A stretch of DNA of 22,374 nt, from the NCBI GenBank assembly GCA_002479485.1, contig DLNM01000010.1:1-22374 (forward strand). The letters are read 5' to 3'. Position 1 is the first letter of the stretch, and each line of letters starts with the position of its first letter. The position numbers and the translations under genes are program-made. Below are positions 1-7,676 of this stretch, piece by piece. Below the pieces are notes generated by a model. The model searched no databases and was not told the DNA's origin. It was given only the letters and a program-made list of their open reading frames with translations. Origin of the DNA: Firmicutes bacterium UBA7510 (GTDB taxonomy: Bacteria > Bacillota > Clostridia > Tissierellales > Sedimentibacteraceae).

Positions 1-147
1 ATATTACTACATAATTTAATAAAATGTAATTAATTAAAAATTTAACAATATATAACATTTTATGTATATGACATATAATAAATAACAATTAATCGTTAGT
101 ATAAAAATATATATTCTTCAACAAAATATAATAATGGTGGTGATTTC

Positions 148-285
148 ATGAACTTCAAAACGAATTTAAATATTTCTGAAAAAGATAATCTTTATCCAAT
201 GGTAGTAAAGGATAGTAATGTTTATGTTCCTTCTATATTAGAAGTAGAAGAAGAAAAAGCAGAAGTGGACGCTAACCAAAAATAA
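148..285 (+). CDS. Small hypothetical protein, 45 aa
   Basis: An ATG at 148 follows a GGTGGTG ribosome-binding-like stretch at a 4-5 base gap and opens a 45-codon frame ending in TAA. The peptide is hydrophilic and acidic toward the C-terminus (a run of Glu around residues 32-39), with no cysteine, no signal peptide and no membrane segment. I do not recognise the family. It sits alone on the plus strand, converging on ilvE, with only AT-rich DNA upstream (1-147) where a TATAAT at 74-79 could be a -10 box but has no good -35 partner. The well-placed ribosome binding site is the main support; short length keeps confidence moderate. Confidence 0.55.
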   Translation: MNFKTNLNISEKDNLYPMVVKDSNVYVPSILEVEEEKAEVDANQK

Positions 286-288
286 AAA

Positions 289-307
289 GGGTGGAATAAT
301 TCCACCC
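289..307 (-). terminator. Intrinsic terminator of ilvE (possibly bidirectional)
   Basis: A perfect 8-bp stem (GGGTGGAA / TTCCACCC) with a 3-base TAA loop. Read on the minus strand it is followed directly by TTTTTATT, a good U-tract, and it lies 40 bases beyond the ilvE stop. On the plus strand the tail is poorer in T, so it may only partly stop the small gene ending at 285. Confidence 0.8.
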
Positions 308-347
308 TAATTATGAAAATTTATTTTCAAAATTTGTAATTTAAGTT

Positions 348-1370
348 TTATTTAATTTCTACTATCCAACCTTCTGGTGCTTCAACATCACCAAATTGAA
401 TTCCTACTAATGTATCGTATAGCTTTTTAGTTACAGGTCCAACTTCTTTTAAATCGTAGAATACATGCATTTTATTGTTATGCTCAATTCCTCCTATAGG
501 AGAAATAACTGCGGCTGTACCACATGCACCAGCTTCTTTAAATTCATCTAAGTTGTCTACTAATACATCTCTTTCCTCAACAGGTAATTTTAAATAGTGT
601 TCAGCTACATACATAAGAGATCTTCTTGTAATACTTGGTAATATAGAGTTTGATTTAGGAGTTATAAATTTATCATCCTTAGTTATACCAAAGAAGTTAG
701 CAGCTCCAACCTCTTCTATTTTAGTATGTGTAGTTGGATCTAAGTAAATACAATCAGCAAATCCTCTATCTACAGCATCCTTATGTGCTAAAAGGCTTGC
801 AGCATAGTTTCCACCAACTTTAACTCCACCAGTTCCATTTGGTGCAGCTCTATCAAAATCAGTAGTTACAAAGTTAACAGGAGTCATACCACCCTTGAAG
901 TATGCTCCAACTGGTGAGCAGAATACACAGAATAAGTATTCTGGTGCTGGTTTAACACCTAAGTTGTCTCCTACACCAATAACAAATGGTCTAAGATATA
1001 GTGTAGCTCCAGTTCCATATGGTGGAACAAATTCCTCATTAGCTTTTACAACCTGAACACAAGCATCAATAAATTGATCTACTGATACGTGTTCCATTAA
1101 TAATCTCTTACAGCTATCTTGTAGTCTTATAGCATTTTGGTCAGGTCTAAATAATTGTACATTACCGTCTTTATTTCTATAAGCCTTTAAGCCTTCGAAA
1201 CACTGTTGTCCATAATGTAGTGCAGTTGAAGAAGCACTAATAGTTATTGTGTCCTCATCTACAAGCTTACCATTATCCCATTTTCCATCCTTAAAGTATG
1301 AAACATACATTTTATTTGTTTTTGTATAAGAAAAACTCAACTTACCCCAGTCCAAATTCTTTTTGTCCAT
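348..1370 (-). CDS. ilvE: Branched-chain amino acid aminotransferase
   Basis: A PLP-dependent fold-type IV transaminase that interconverts Leu, Ile and Val with their 2-oxo acids. At 340 aa it matches the longer group II (eukaryote-like) bacterial BCATs. The PLP-binding lysine is K184 in GGVKVGGNYA; the glycine-rich LHYGQQCFEGLKAYR block lies at residues 51-65, and the KIEEVGAANFFG segment (217-228) and GTAAVISPIGG near 285-295 are typical of the family. The ATG at 1370 has a GGAGG ribosome binding site about 8 bases upstream. It follows the peptidase gene on the same strand but has its own sigma-54 promoter, so it can be expressed separately. In an amino-acid fermenter it probably works in the degradative direction, making 2-oxo acids for oxidation; that direction is inference. 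Confidence 0.95.
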   Translation of the reverse strand: MDKKNLDWGKLSFSYTKTNKMYVSYFKDGKWDNGKLVDEDTITISASSTALHYGQQCFEGLKAYRNKDGNVQLFRPDQNAIRLQDSCKRLLMEHVSVDQFIDACVQVVKANEEFVPPYGTGATLYLRPFVIGVGDNLGVKPAPEYLFCVFCSPVGAYFKGGMTPVNFVTTDFDRAAPNGTGGVKVGGNYAASLLAHKDAVDRGFADCIYLDPTTHTKIEEVGAANFFGITKDDKFITPKSNSILPSITRRSLMYVAEHYLKLPVEERDVLVDNLDEFKEAGACGTAAVISPIGGIEHNNKMHVFYDLKEVGPVTKKLYDTLVGIQFGDVEAPEGWIVEIK

Positions 1371-1416
1371 ATTGGTACCTCCAAATATAATTTTAAATCA
1401 TTATACATATACTTGT

Positions 1417-1431
1417 GCAATAACTGTGCCA
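1417..1431 (-). promoter_or_regulatory. Sigma-54 (-24/-12) promoter of ilvE
   Basis: On the minus strand the sequence reads TGGCAC-AGTTA-TTGC, an exact match to the consensus TGGCAC-N5-TTGC with the invariant GG and GC at the correct spacing. Transcription would start near 1405, giving a 5' UTR of roughly 35 bases ahead of the ilvE ATG. A dyad-rich region that could bind an activator lies 85-145 bases upstream, the usual distance for enhancer binding. Confidence 0.85.
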
Positions 1432-1516
1432 ATCAAAAGCAAATTAAATAATGGCTTAACAACACATATTGGTCAATTTTACATAAAACACAATTTTAGT
1501 ATTAACATTTTTTTGC

Positions 1517-1560
1517 ATGCAATAATTTGCATATCGATATTTCACTGCAAATTATTGCAT
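1517..1560 (-). promoter_or_regulatory. Paired palindromes, probable activator binding sites for ilvE
   Basis: Two 16-base sites, ATGCAA-TAAT-TTGCAT (1517-1532) and CTGCAA-ATTA-TTGCAT (1545-1560), are inverted copies of each other: 1517-1531 and 1546-1560 form a 15-bp perfect inverted repeat. Each site is itself nearly palindromic. They sit 85-145 bp upstream of the sigma-54 promoter, as expected for upstream activating sequences. The same motif recurs at 9195-9210. On the plus strand the large hairpin is followed by TTTTTT, so it could also terminate plus-strand transcription, but there is no plus-strand gene to terminate. Confidence 0.65.
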
Positions 1561-1566
1561 GGTTTT

Positions 1567-2655
1567 TTATATTACTATTATTTCTTTAGATGCTTGATTT
1601 AAGACTTCTGTTCCATTTTCAGTTATAACTAATATATCTTCAATTCTTATACCAAACTCACCTACTCTATAAATACCTGGCTCTATAGAAAATGCCATAC
1701 CTTTTTCCAAATATCTTTTATTACTCTGTTTAATGTCTGGAGCTTCGTGTATAGAATAACCAATACCGTGACCCAGTCTTGTAACAAATGTATCACCATA
1801 ACCTGATTTATTAACTACATCTCTTGCTGCCTTATCTATATCAGGTATGTATGCTCCTTTTACAGCTTTACTTTCACCAGCTATATTAGCTTCTAATACA
1901 TACTCATACATTTTTATTTCTTCTTCAGTAACTCCGCCAACAAATACTGTTCTTGTCATATCTGCACACATACTATTATATACGCAGCCATAGTCAAGCA
2001 ACACAACATCTTTTTCTTGTATAACTCTTTGATCTCCAGCATAGTGTGGAAGAGCTGCATTAGGGCCAGTACAAACCATTGCGAATCCAGGTTGAGCACC
2101 CTTTTCTATAAAGGTTTTATTAATAAAGTTAACTACATCAGCTTCTTTCATGCCTGGCTTAATAAATTTTAAAAGTTCTAAGAAAGTCTCATCAGTAATT
2201 TGTGCTGCTTTTCTTAGATTTTCTATTTCTTCATCTGTTTTGATGATTCTCATTTCTTCTAGATGTGGTTTACCATTTACAAATTTAACGTTTATATGCT
2301 TCATCAAATCTAATATAATACAAGCTCTTTCAGTTGAATTTACACCAATTGTTTTACCAATTAATCCATTTTCCTCAAAAGCTTTTTTAGCAGTATCAAT
2401 GAATCCATCACCATCAAACCATCCGTAAACCTTTACACCTTCACCTAAAACTTCTTTTATCTCGTCTACAGTCAATAGGTTACATATGTAGAAATATTCT
2501 CCATTAGCTTTGATTATTAGAGCCTGAAATCTCTCGCATAAATGTGTAGAGTTTCCTAATAAAAACTTCATTTCTTCCGATGGAGCTATAAGCATTGCAT
2601 CAAGATTTTCTTTTTTAAGAATATCAACAAGCCTATTTAAATACTCAATTCTCAT
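1567..2655 (-). CDS. Xaa-Pro aminopeptidase/dipeptidase, M24B family
   Basis: A metallopeptidase expected to release or cleave at proline in X-Pro peptides in the cytoplasm. The N-terminal creatinase-like domain covers about residues 1-125 and the pita-bread catalytic domain about 135-350. The five metal ligands are visible: D221 and D232 (LLDYG and ADMTRT), H296 (LGHGIGYSIHEAPD), E325 (SIEPGIY) and E339 (IRIED). I start it at the ATG at 2655 (MRIEYL) because GGAGGTAATT lies immediately before it; an ATG four codons upstream overlaps that ribosome binding site. Length (362 aa) is typical. It follows the ThiS/MoaD-like gene after a 98-base gap that holds three hairpins. It could supply proline or free amino acids to the adjoining catabolic enzymes (inference). 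PepP and PepQ cannot be told apart here. Confidence 0.9.
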   Translation of the reverse strand: MRIEYLNRLVDILKKENLDAMLIAPSEEMKFLLGNSTHLCERFQALIIKANGEYFYICNLLTVDEIKEVLGEGVKVYGWFDGDGFIDTAKKAFEENGLIGKTIGVNSTERACIILDLMKHINVKFVNGKPHLEEMRIIKTDEEIENLRKAAQITDETFLELLKFIKPGMKEADVVNFINKTFIEKGAQPGFAMVCTGPNAALPHYAGDQRVIQEKDVVLLDYGCVYNSMCADMTRTVFVGGVTEEEIKMYEYVLEANIAGESKAVKGAYIPDIDKAARDVVNKSGYGDTFVTRLGHGIGYSIHEAPDIKQSNKRYLEKGMAFSIEPGIYRVGEFGIRIEDILVITENGTEVLNQASKEIIVI

Positions 2656-2668
2656 AATTACCTCCATT

Positions 2669-2752
2669 ATGCCGCTTTACGGCATCACAAAATATAATGA
2701 AGAATCGTTTTTTGATTCTTCCATAGAGTGAAGAATGTTTTTTCTTCACTCT
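2669..2752 (-). promoter_or_regulatory. Three-hairpin intercistronic element, copy 1
   Basis: Read on the minus strand, three hairpins follow the ThiS/MoaD-like stop codon. Hairpin A (2725-2752) has an 11-bp stem and loop AAAACA. Hairpin B (2699-2721) has an 8-bp stem and loop AAAAAAC. Hairpin C (2669-2685) is ATGCCG-loop-CGGCAT. The peptidase ribosome binding site follows as AATGGAGG. The same arrangement occurs at 8792-8873 with identical A and B loops but different, still paired, stems. No U-tract follows A or B, so they are not ordinary terminators. The element may act on mRNA stability or translation of the downstream gene (inference). Confidence 0.75.
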
Positions 2753-2753
2753 T

Positions 2754-2951
2754 TTAACCCCCTGCTAAAAGATGATGAATCTTTAAATCGTCATTTTCTT
2801 TTAACACGAATGTTTCACAATTTTTTCTGTCTATAACAACATCATTAACCTTTATCACTAACTTAGGATAAATATAATTCATAATTTCAATAACCTCTGA
2901 TATTGTTATCCTCTCATGCCATTTATCAAATGGCCTATTATTTAGAAGCAT
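2754..2951 (-). CDS. ThiS/MoaD-like ubiquitin-fold sulfur carrier
   Basis: A 65-aa protein ending in Gly-Gly (AGG at 63-65), the hallmark of beta-grasp sulfur carriers of the ThiS/MoaD family, which are adenylated and thiocarboxylated at the C-terminus. The segment VKVNDVVIDRKNCETFVLKE fits the beta-grasp core. An ATG at 2951 has GGGGGT 5-6 bases upstream, and the gap to the preceding oxidoreductase stop is only 10 bases, so the two are cotranscribed. Since the tungsten enzyme needs a pterin dithiolene, the natural inference is a role in supplying sulfur for tungstopterin; a thiamine role is less likely because no thiamine gene is near. Family call is good, exact pathway uncertain. Confidence 0.75.
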   Translation of the reverse strand: MLLNNRPFDKWHERITISEVIEIMNYIYPKLVIKVNDVVIDRKNCETFVLKENDDLKIHHLLAGG

Positions 2952-2961
2952 AGTTTACCCC

Positions 2962-5118
2962 CTAAATGTGTTTTTCTACAACCTCTAATAACTCTGGTAA
3001 ATCCATTCCTAAAGATTTTAATTTTTCAGGAGTTGGAACACCATTCATAGTCCAACCACGACGCTTGTAAACTGCATCTGTTAGTTTTTCGTATTGATCG
3101 TATTTGTATTCTCGTAAAGCTTGTATTTTTTCTTCTGTAGTTTTTCCTTCAATGTCAAATCCTACGAGCTCTACTAATTGATTATCATATCTATCTTCTC
3201 TTGATAAATATTCTTCCATAGTTACAGGTCCTAGTGAACGATATGGAACTGCATCATTCTTTCTTAAACCTTTACCCATACGAATGTTAAATATTCTTTG
3301 GAAGTTATATACTTTTTCTGACATTTCAATCATTTCTGTCGTATTTATTTTTCTTCCAGTTACACCTTCGAAGATATCTAAATAATTTTGAACGTGCTCT
3401 GGCATTTTAGCTGGATCTTCAGTTTTAGCATTATCAGCTGGAGAAATATCATTCCAAGGTAGTTTACATAATCCTAAAAGTCCAAACCAAGTTCTAAACA
3501 TTGGGTAGTAGTGTAATGCTTCTGCCTTATCTTCAAATGTTGGTATCTGGTTATTAACCATATCCATGAATATTAACCAAGCCTCATCATGTTGAGGGCC
3601 TTTATTTGTAAGACCATATCCACCTTGCTGAGCTAATGATTCTTTTGGCATATATTCTGAATATTCAAGTCCTTTTTGCTCCATCCCTATATCATTTAAA
3701 AAAGCCTCATCTGCTCCAAAGTTTTCAACAAAATATTTTTTCATTTTGTGAATTCCCATACCAGCAATTTTACCAAAGCCTTCTCCTCTTGACATTTGAT
3801 GTATAAGCTCATAAGTAGCCTCTATATTTCCAAAGTGTAAATCAAGTCCACCTGTTTTTTCTAAGTCAAGAATTCCGTTTTCGAAGCACTCCATAGCAAA
3901 TGCTGTTAATGTACCAAATGAAATTGTATCAAGTCCATAAGTATCACAGTAGAAGTTAAGCTCTAAAATTGCTTCAGGGTCAAATATACCACAGTTTGAA
4001 CCAAGTCCTGCTGCATTTTCATACTCTGGTCCATCTACTGTAACCTTGTGTCCCTTATATGGGCCAGATTTTAATTCAAAGTTATCAGCAGCCTTAGCAC
4101 AAGCTAATGAACAACCATACCAGCATCCATCAGGGGTACCTTGAGTTAAATATTTTTCAATAAATACTGTGGATTTAATTTTTTGTGTATCCTTGTGAGA
4201 ACCAAATTTATAGTTATGAGTAGGCAATAAATCATATGCGTCCATTACTTCTATAATATTTGCAGTTCCAATCTTTCTCATGTTATTTTGTTCCGAGTCT
4301 AAATCATGAATTTCCTTATGTAATTTTATACCAGCCTTATTGATTAAAGATATGTCTGCTGGATTGTTTAAATCTGCTTTAACTCCAGTAAATTTGCATA
4401 CTATTCCTTTTATTTTTTTATCTCTAAATACTGTACCTATACCACCACGACCAGCTTGCTTAAGTCTTGTAACCTTTCTTCTTGGGTCATAGAATGTAAA
4501 GTTTAGTATTCCTATATTTGTATGGTCAGCAGCAGTTCCGGCTGTTATAACCGCAATACTTTTTTTGTCTTCTTCATTGTCAGCGTACATTTCAGTAAGC
4601 TCTTCACCTAGAACATGTGCATCTATATGCTCAAGTGGCGCTTCTTCTATTTTAACAGTTCCATTATTTCCATCTATTACGATTATAACGTCTTTATTTG
4701 CCTTTCCTTGAACCTCAAATGCATCAAAGCCAGAGAACTTAAGAAAAGGTCCAAAGTGTCCACCAACATTTGAATCTATTGGAATATCTGTTAATGGAGA
4801 TAAGCTTACAATTAAAGACTTTCCAGCTCCTGGGTATTGTGTTATACCTCCAACAGGTCCAACTGCTACAATAATTTCATTTTCAGGGTCATTCCATCTA
4901 GTTTGTGGGGTTACACCGTCCCATAAAAATCTCATGCCGTAACCTTTACCACCTGTGAATTTTTCCTTTACTTCCTCAGGTATATTATGTACTTCTATTC
5001 TATTATCACTTAAATTCACATAAAGCTTTTTATCAGTGTAGCCTCTTCTAAGTTTTACTTTTTCATAGCTAATCTCATTAAGCAGCTTGTGTTCTTTTAA
5101 ATATTCTTTAACCTGCAT
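2962..5118 (-). CDS. Tungsten-dependent aldehyde:ferredoxin oxidoreductase
   Basis: An AOR-family enzyme oxidising aldehydes to carboxylic acids (or the reverse) with ferredoxin, using a tungstopterin and one [4Fe-4S] cluster. The N-terminal half carries family signatures such as FTGGKGYGMRFLWDG, GPFLKFSGFDAFEVQGKA and GRGGIGTVFRDKKIKGI. Cluster ligands are probably C332, C336, C340 and C551; the first three are spaced C-x3-C-x3-C rather than the classical C-x2-C-x3-C. I start at the ATG at 5118 (MQVKEYL), which follows AGGAGG, giving 718 aa. The ferredoxin gene ends 10 bases upstream and the sulfur carrier starts 10 bases downstream, a tight three-gene unit. Likely substrates are aldehydes derived from amino acids (inference); the altered cysteine spacing suggests a subfamily distinct from classical AOR. 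Confidence 0.9.
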   Translation of the reverse strand: MQVKEYLKEHKLLNEISYEKVKLRRGYTDKKLYVNLSDNRIEVHNIPEEVKEKFTGGKGYGMRFLWDGVTPQTRWNDPENEIIVAVGPVGGITQYPGAGKSLIVSLSPLTDIPIDSNVGGHFGPFLKFSGFDAFEVQGKANKDVIIVIDGNNGTVKIEEAPLEHIDAHVLGEELTEMYADNEEDKKSIAVITAGTAADHTNIGILNFTFYDPRRKVTRLKQAGRGGIGTVFRDKKIKGIVCKFTGVKADLNNPADISLINKAGIKLHKEIHDLDSEQNNMRKIGTANIIEVMDAYDLLPTHNYKFGSHKDTQKIKSTVFIEKYLTQGTPDGCWYGCSLACAKAADNFELKSGPYKGHKVTVDGPEYENAAGLGSNCGIFDPEAILELNFYCDTYGLDTISFGTLTAFAMECFENGILDLEKTGGLDLHFGNIEATYELIHQMSRGEGFGKIAGMGIHKMKKYFVENFGADEAFLNDIGMEQKGLEYSEYMPKESLAQQGGYGLTNKGPQHDEAWLIFMDMVNNQIPTFEDKAEALHYYPMFRTWFGLLGLCKLPWNDISPADNAKTEDPAKMPEHVQNYLDIFEGVTGRKINTTEMIEMSEKVYNFQRIFNIRMGKGLRKNDAVPYRSLGPVTMEEYLSREDRYDNQLVELVGFDIEGKTTEEKIQALREYKYDQYEKLTDAVYKRRGWTMNGVPTPEKLKSLGMDLPELLEVVEKHI

Positions 5119-5128
5119 GTGCTTCCTC

Positions 5129-5521
5129 CTATTCCTCGTATTCTTCGATTTTAATAGCACCGGTTGGGCAATTTTTAACACATAATCCACATGCTACACA
5201 TTTAAACGGCTCTATAAATTCATCATTTTGCATCATTGCACCTTCTGGACAGAAGCCTACACACATCAAGCAACCAACACATTCTTTTTTATTAATTCTA
5301 TAAACACCATTTTTATCTTTTTTTATAACTTCTGTATTACAAACTGCGGCACATTCTCCACATTGAGTACAAATTGTTATGCTAGCATAACCGTTGTCTC
5401 CCTGTTTAACTTTTATGCATGATTTATCACGGTTTGCTTCTTTAAAGAAAGTTTTTGAGCATGTTGTCTCACAATTTCCACATCTAATGCATTTAGTTTC
5501 ATTTTTTATTAATCTCTTCAT
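5129..5521 (-). CDS. Polyferredoxin, four [4Fe-4S] clusters (HycB/AorB-like)
   Basis: A 130-aa electron-transfer protein with four cysteine quartets, each C-x2-C-x2-C-x3-C: residues 11-21, 51-61, 81-91 and 108-118. The last two are followed by proline as in classic bacterial ferredoxins, the first two are not. There is no signal peptide, so it is cytoplasmic. The ATG at 5521 has GGAGG 6 bases upstream. As the first gene of the unit with the aldehyde oxidoreductase, it is very likely that enzyme's electron-transfer subunit, carrying electrons to ferredoxin or another acceptor. HycB/AorB-type subunits beside AOR-family enzymes are known; which acceptor is used here cannot be seen. Confidence 0.9.
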   Translation of the reverse strand: MKRLIKNETKCIRCGNCETTCSKTFFKEANRDKSCIKVKQGDNGYASITICTQCGECAAVCNTEVIKKDKNGVYRINKKECVGCLMCVGFCPEGAMMQNDEFIEPFKCVACGLCVKNCPTGAIKIEEYEE

Positions 5522-5680
5522 TTATACCTCCATGCTGTTTATTTGCATAAAATGTCATTAAACATTTGTTCATTAAATAAGGACAGATTTTTATTTTTAA
5601 AAACAATAAAATATGCAAACCATCCATCTTTAACTAATAGTTTATAAAAATAAAAAAAACTTACTTTTCGTTGAAATAAC
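5522..5680 (-). promoter_or_regulatory. Upstream region of the ferredoxin-AOR unit, promoter not resolved
   Basis: AT-rich DNA between the end of the redox operon and the ferredoxin gene. It contains a half-site TTTGCAT (5542-5548) and an oppositely oriented ATGCAAA (5613-5619), resembling half of the palindrome seen at 1517-1560 and 9195-9210. I found no -24/-12 pair with correct spacing and no convincing -10/-35 pair, so the promoter is unassigned. Confidence 0.3.
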
Positions 5681-5708
5681 AAGGGAACGACGAGGGTGTC
5701 GTTCCCTT
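5681..5708 (-). terminator. Terminator of the five-gene redox operon
   Basis: A perfect 11-bp stem (AAGGGAACGAC / GTCGTTCCCTT) with a 6-base loop, starting 9 bases beyond the stop codon of the DAO-family gene. The minus-strand tail is only moderately T-rich (GTTATTTC), with a stronger T-run about 20 bases further on. Position and stem strength support termination. Confidence 0.75.
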
Positions 5709-5717
5709 CTAACCTAA

Positions 5718-6866
5718 CTATACTACAGATGGTTCTAAAAGTAAATCCCCTGTTTTAAATCTGTTAAGGTTTAACATGCTAACATCTATAGAAGGTTCTT
5801 TTCCTATTATCATTTCTGATATTGCTATACCAGTTACTGGACCGAACATAAATCCGTGTCCGCTATAACCAAATGCTAGATAAAAACCTTCTAAACCATC
5901 CACTGTACCATATATAGGTTGTTTATCAGGTGTCATATTGTAAAGTCCTGCCCACTGTCTTATAACTCTAAGTTTTCCAATTGGAGGTAAAACCTCATCT
6001 ACGGTCTTAGCCATTTCCTCCATGAAGTGCCAGCTAGAAGTTTGCCTTAAGTCTCTAGGCTCATTAGCATCACCTCTACCCATAATAAATGAGCCATGAG
6101 GAGATTGTTGAACATAGAGATTAAGTGAAAAGGACATTACCATTGGGCCTTGCATAGGCTCTACAGGCTCTGTAACTAATATTTGATGTCTTTCAGAATA
6201 AACTGGCACATCAACCTGAACCATGTCGCAAATTTGCTTTGACCAACCATTAGCTGCATTTACTACCTTCTCTGTGGCAATCTCACCCTTATCAGTTACA
6301 ACACCTTTAACCTTGCCATTTTCCACTTTTATACCTGTTACCTCTGTATATGTGTAGAACTCTACTCCAAGTCTTTTAGCTGCCTTATAATATGCATCTG
6401 TAGTTTTAAATGGATTTAAAAATCCATCCTTTCCGCAAAATGCAGCACCTGTCAATATATCAGTATTTAAATAAGGAACAATTTCCTTAGCTTCTTGTAC
6501 AGTTAATAATTTTGATGGTATACCTAAATCATGTTGTATTTTAATATTTTTTTGGAACTGATCCATTTCCTTTTCTGTAGAAGCTATCAATAAATATCCG
6601 CTTTGTTTAAACTCAACATCACCATCATATTCTAATATTTCATTAGCATTTTCAAAAAATTCAATACTTTTTTTAGCAATAGCACAGTTCATAACTGTTC
6701 CCCACTGCATTCTTACACCAGCGCCACATCTTCCAGTTGAGCCACTACAAATATAATTTTTTTCTATTACTACAATGTTTTTCATGCCTTGCTTAGCCAA
6801 ATTATATGCAATGGAACATCCGGATATTCCGCCTCCAATGATTACAACATCAGCACTCTTCTTCAT
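5718..6866 (-). CDS. DAO-family FAD-dependent amino acid dehydrogenase subunit
   Basis: A 382-aa flavoenzyme of the DadA/sarcosine oxidase beta/proline dehydrogenase beta group (PF01266). The N-terminal Rossmann motif GGGISG is at residues 11-16, with the acidic ribose-binding residue in VVIEKN, and the C-terminal FAD segment reads YLAFGYSGHGFMFGPVTG. Such subunits oxidise a C-N bond of an amino or imino acid. It is the last gene of a five-gene operon with iron-sulfur and NAD/FAD proteins, an arrangement known from HcnABC and archaeal dye-linked L-proline dehydrogenase complexes, so it is probably the substrate-oxidising subunit. The substrate (proline, hydroxyproline, sarcosine, glycine or a D-amino acid) cannot be read from sequence. 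Oddly, only 11 bases separate it from the previous stop and no Shine-Dalgarno is visible, so it may depend on translational coupling. Confidence 0.88.
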   Translation of the reverse strand: MKKSADVVIIGGGISGCSIAYNLAKQGMKNIVVIEKNYICSGSTGRCGAGVRMQWGTVMNCAIAKKSIEFFENANEILEYDGDVEFKQSGYLLIASTEKEMDQFQKNIKIQHDLGIPSKLLTVQEAKEIVPYLNTDILTGAAFCGKDGFLNPFKTTDAYYKAAKRLGVEFYTYTEVTGIKVENGKVKGVVTDKGEIATEKVVNAANGWSKQICDMVQVDVPVYSERHQILVTEPVEPMQGPMVMSFSLNLYVQQSPHGSFIMGRGDANEPRDLRQTSSWHFMEEMAKTVDEVLPPIGKLRVIRQWAGLYNMTPDKQPIYGTVDGLEGFYLAFGYSGHGFMFGPVTGIAISEMIIGKEPSIDVSMLNLNRFKTGDLLLEPSVV

Positions 6867-6877
6867 ATTTTTTGATA

Positions 6878-7162
6878 CTAATTATTATTAGTATTTGCCT
6901 CCTTTGCAATTAAGTCTAATCTAACTCCTACTGCTACTGGTCTATTTGTATGATTTTTAAGCTCTCTCATATCCTTGCCAGTGGCCATAGCAATTTCCCT
7001 AAGTACTAAAAGCCCACAAGTTTTACCTTGACATGGTCCCATACCTATACGGGTTATTCTTTTTATTTCATCTAAAGATGTATAGCCTTCAGATATTAGC
7101 CTTCTTATTTCTCCTAAGGTAACATCTGAGCATCTACAAATAATTGTGTTGTCATCTCTCAT
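6878..7162 (-). CDS. BFD-like [2Fe-2S] protein
   Basis: A 94-aa protein with the Fer2_BFD cysteine pattern C9-x-C11 ... C44-x4-C49 (CRC and GMGPCQGKTC). This binds a [2Fe-2S] cluster and occurs as a domain in HcnA, SoxA-alpha, NirB and proline dehydrogenase complexes. Its ribosome binding site GGAGGT lies inside the end of the preceding gene, and the two reading frames are separated by one base, so they are translationally coupled. It most likely relays electrons between the DAO-family subunit and the NAD/FAD subunit. The C-terminal tail is rich in Asn. Confidence 0.88.
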   Translation of the reverse strand: MRDDNTIICRCSDVTLGEIRRLISEGYTSLDEIKRITRIGMGPCQGKTCGLLVLREIAMATGKDMRELKNHTNRPVAVGVRLDLIAKEANTNNN

Positions 7163-7163
7163 G

Positions 7164-7655
7164 CTATAGTACCTCCACTCTAATATTTCTTATATCATAC
7201 AAATACTTTCTATCTACCTCTATAGTTATAACTGGTGTTCTATCAAATGATTTAGGATTTAAAACGTTTACAACCTTAACATCAGATATATGCTCACCAG
7301 TTCTATCAAGCCCCTGAACTGTATTGCCTACTGTTGGCAATGGTAAAAATTCATATGGTATTTTAACTAATACACTTTCCTGCGATTTCGAACCATCAAC
7401 TACCATAATAGAAAGACCTGGACATTTGCTTAAGCAAATTCCACAACCTGTGCAGTTATCCTCGTTTAATTCTGGTAAGTTATTTATATCATCACCAATA
7501 TAGATTGCGTTAAATTTACATGCAGTTTGACATGGATTGCAAGGAATATTTTGATAACATTCAACAACTGCCACTGGACCTTTATTAATTCTATCTATTG
7601 AAGGAAATACTCCCATTATCATTTCTTTAGTAGGTATACCTGTTTTTTCTAACAT
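7164..7655 (-). CDS. Two-cluster [4Fe-4S] electron-transfer protein
   Basis: A 163-aa protein with two cysteine groups: C33-x5-C39-x2-C42-x3-C46 and C68-x2-C71-x2-C74-x3-C78, consistent with two [4Fe-4S] clusters, the first of unusual spacing. The remaining ~85 residues are predicted beta-rich and have no motif I recognise. AAGGAGG precedes the ATG at a good distance. In amino-acid dehydrogenase operons of anaerobes a small ferredoxin-like subunit of this kind sits between the FAD/NAD subunit and the BFD-like subunit; the same place and order occur here. Confidence 0.85.
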   Translation of the reverse strand: MLEKTGIPTKEMIMGVFPSIDRINKGPVAVVECYQNIPCNPCQTACKFNAIYIGDDINNLPELNEDNCTGCGICLSKCPGLSIMVVDGSKSQESVLVKIPYEFLPLPTVGNTVQGLDRTGEHISDVKVVNVLNPKSFDRTPVITIEVDRKYLYDIRNIRVEVL

Positions 7656-7676
7656 CTTGTTATCCTCCTTAAATTA

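Noticed and set aside
1363..1602. Plus-strand frame across the ilvE upstream region
   Set aside because: It lies over the sigma-54 promoter and palindromes, has no convincing ribosome binding site and a composition unlike a protein.
2725..2752. Hairpin A as a simple intrinsic terminator before the peptidase
   Set aside because: No U-tract follows it on the minus strand, a second hairpin comes within three bases, and the gene order suggests read-through.
5522..5660. Sigma-54 promoter before the ferredoxin-AOR unit
   Set aside because: GATGGATGGTTTGC and TGACATTTTATGC look similar, but GG and GC are not 10 bases apart in either, so the spacing rule fails.
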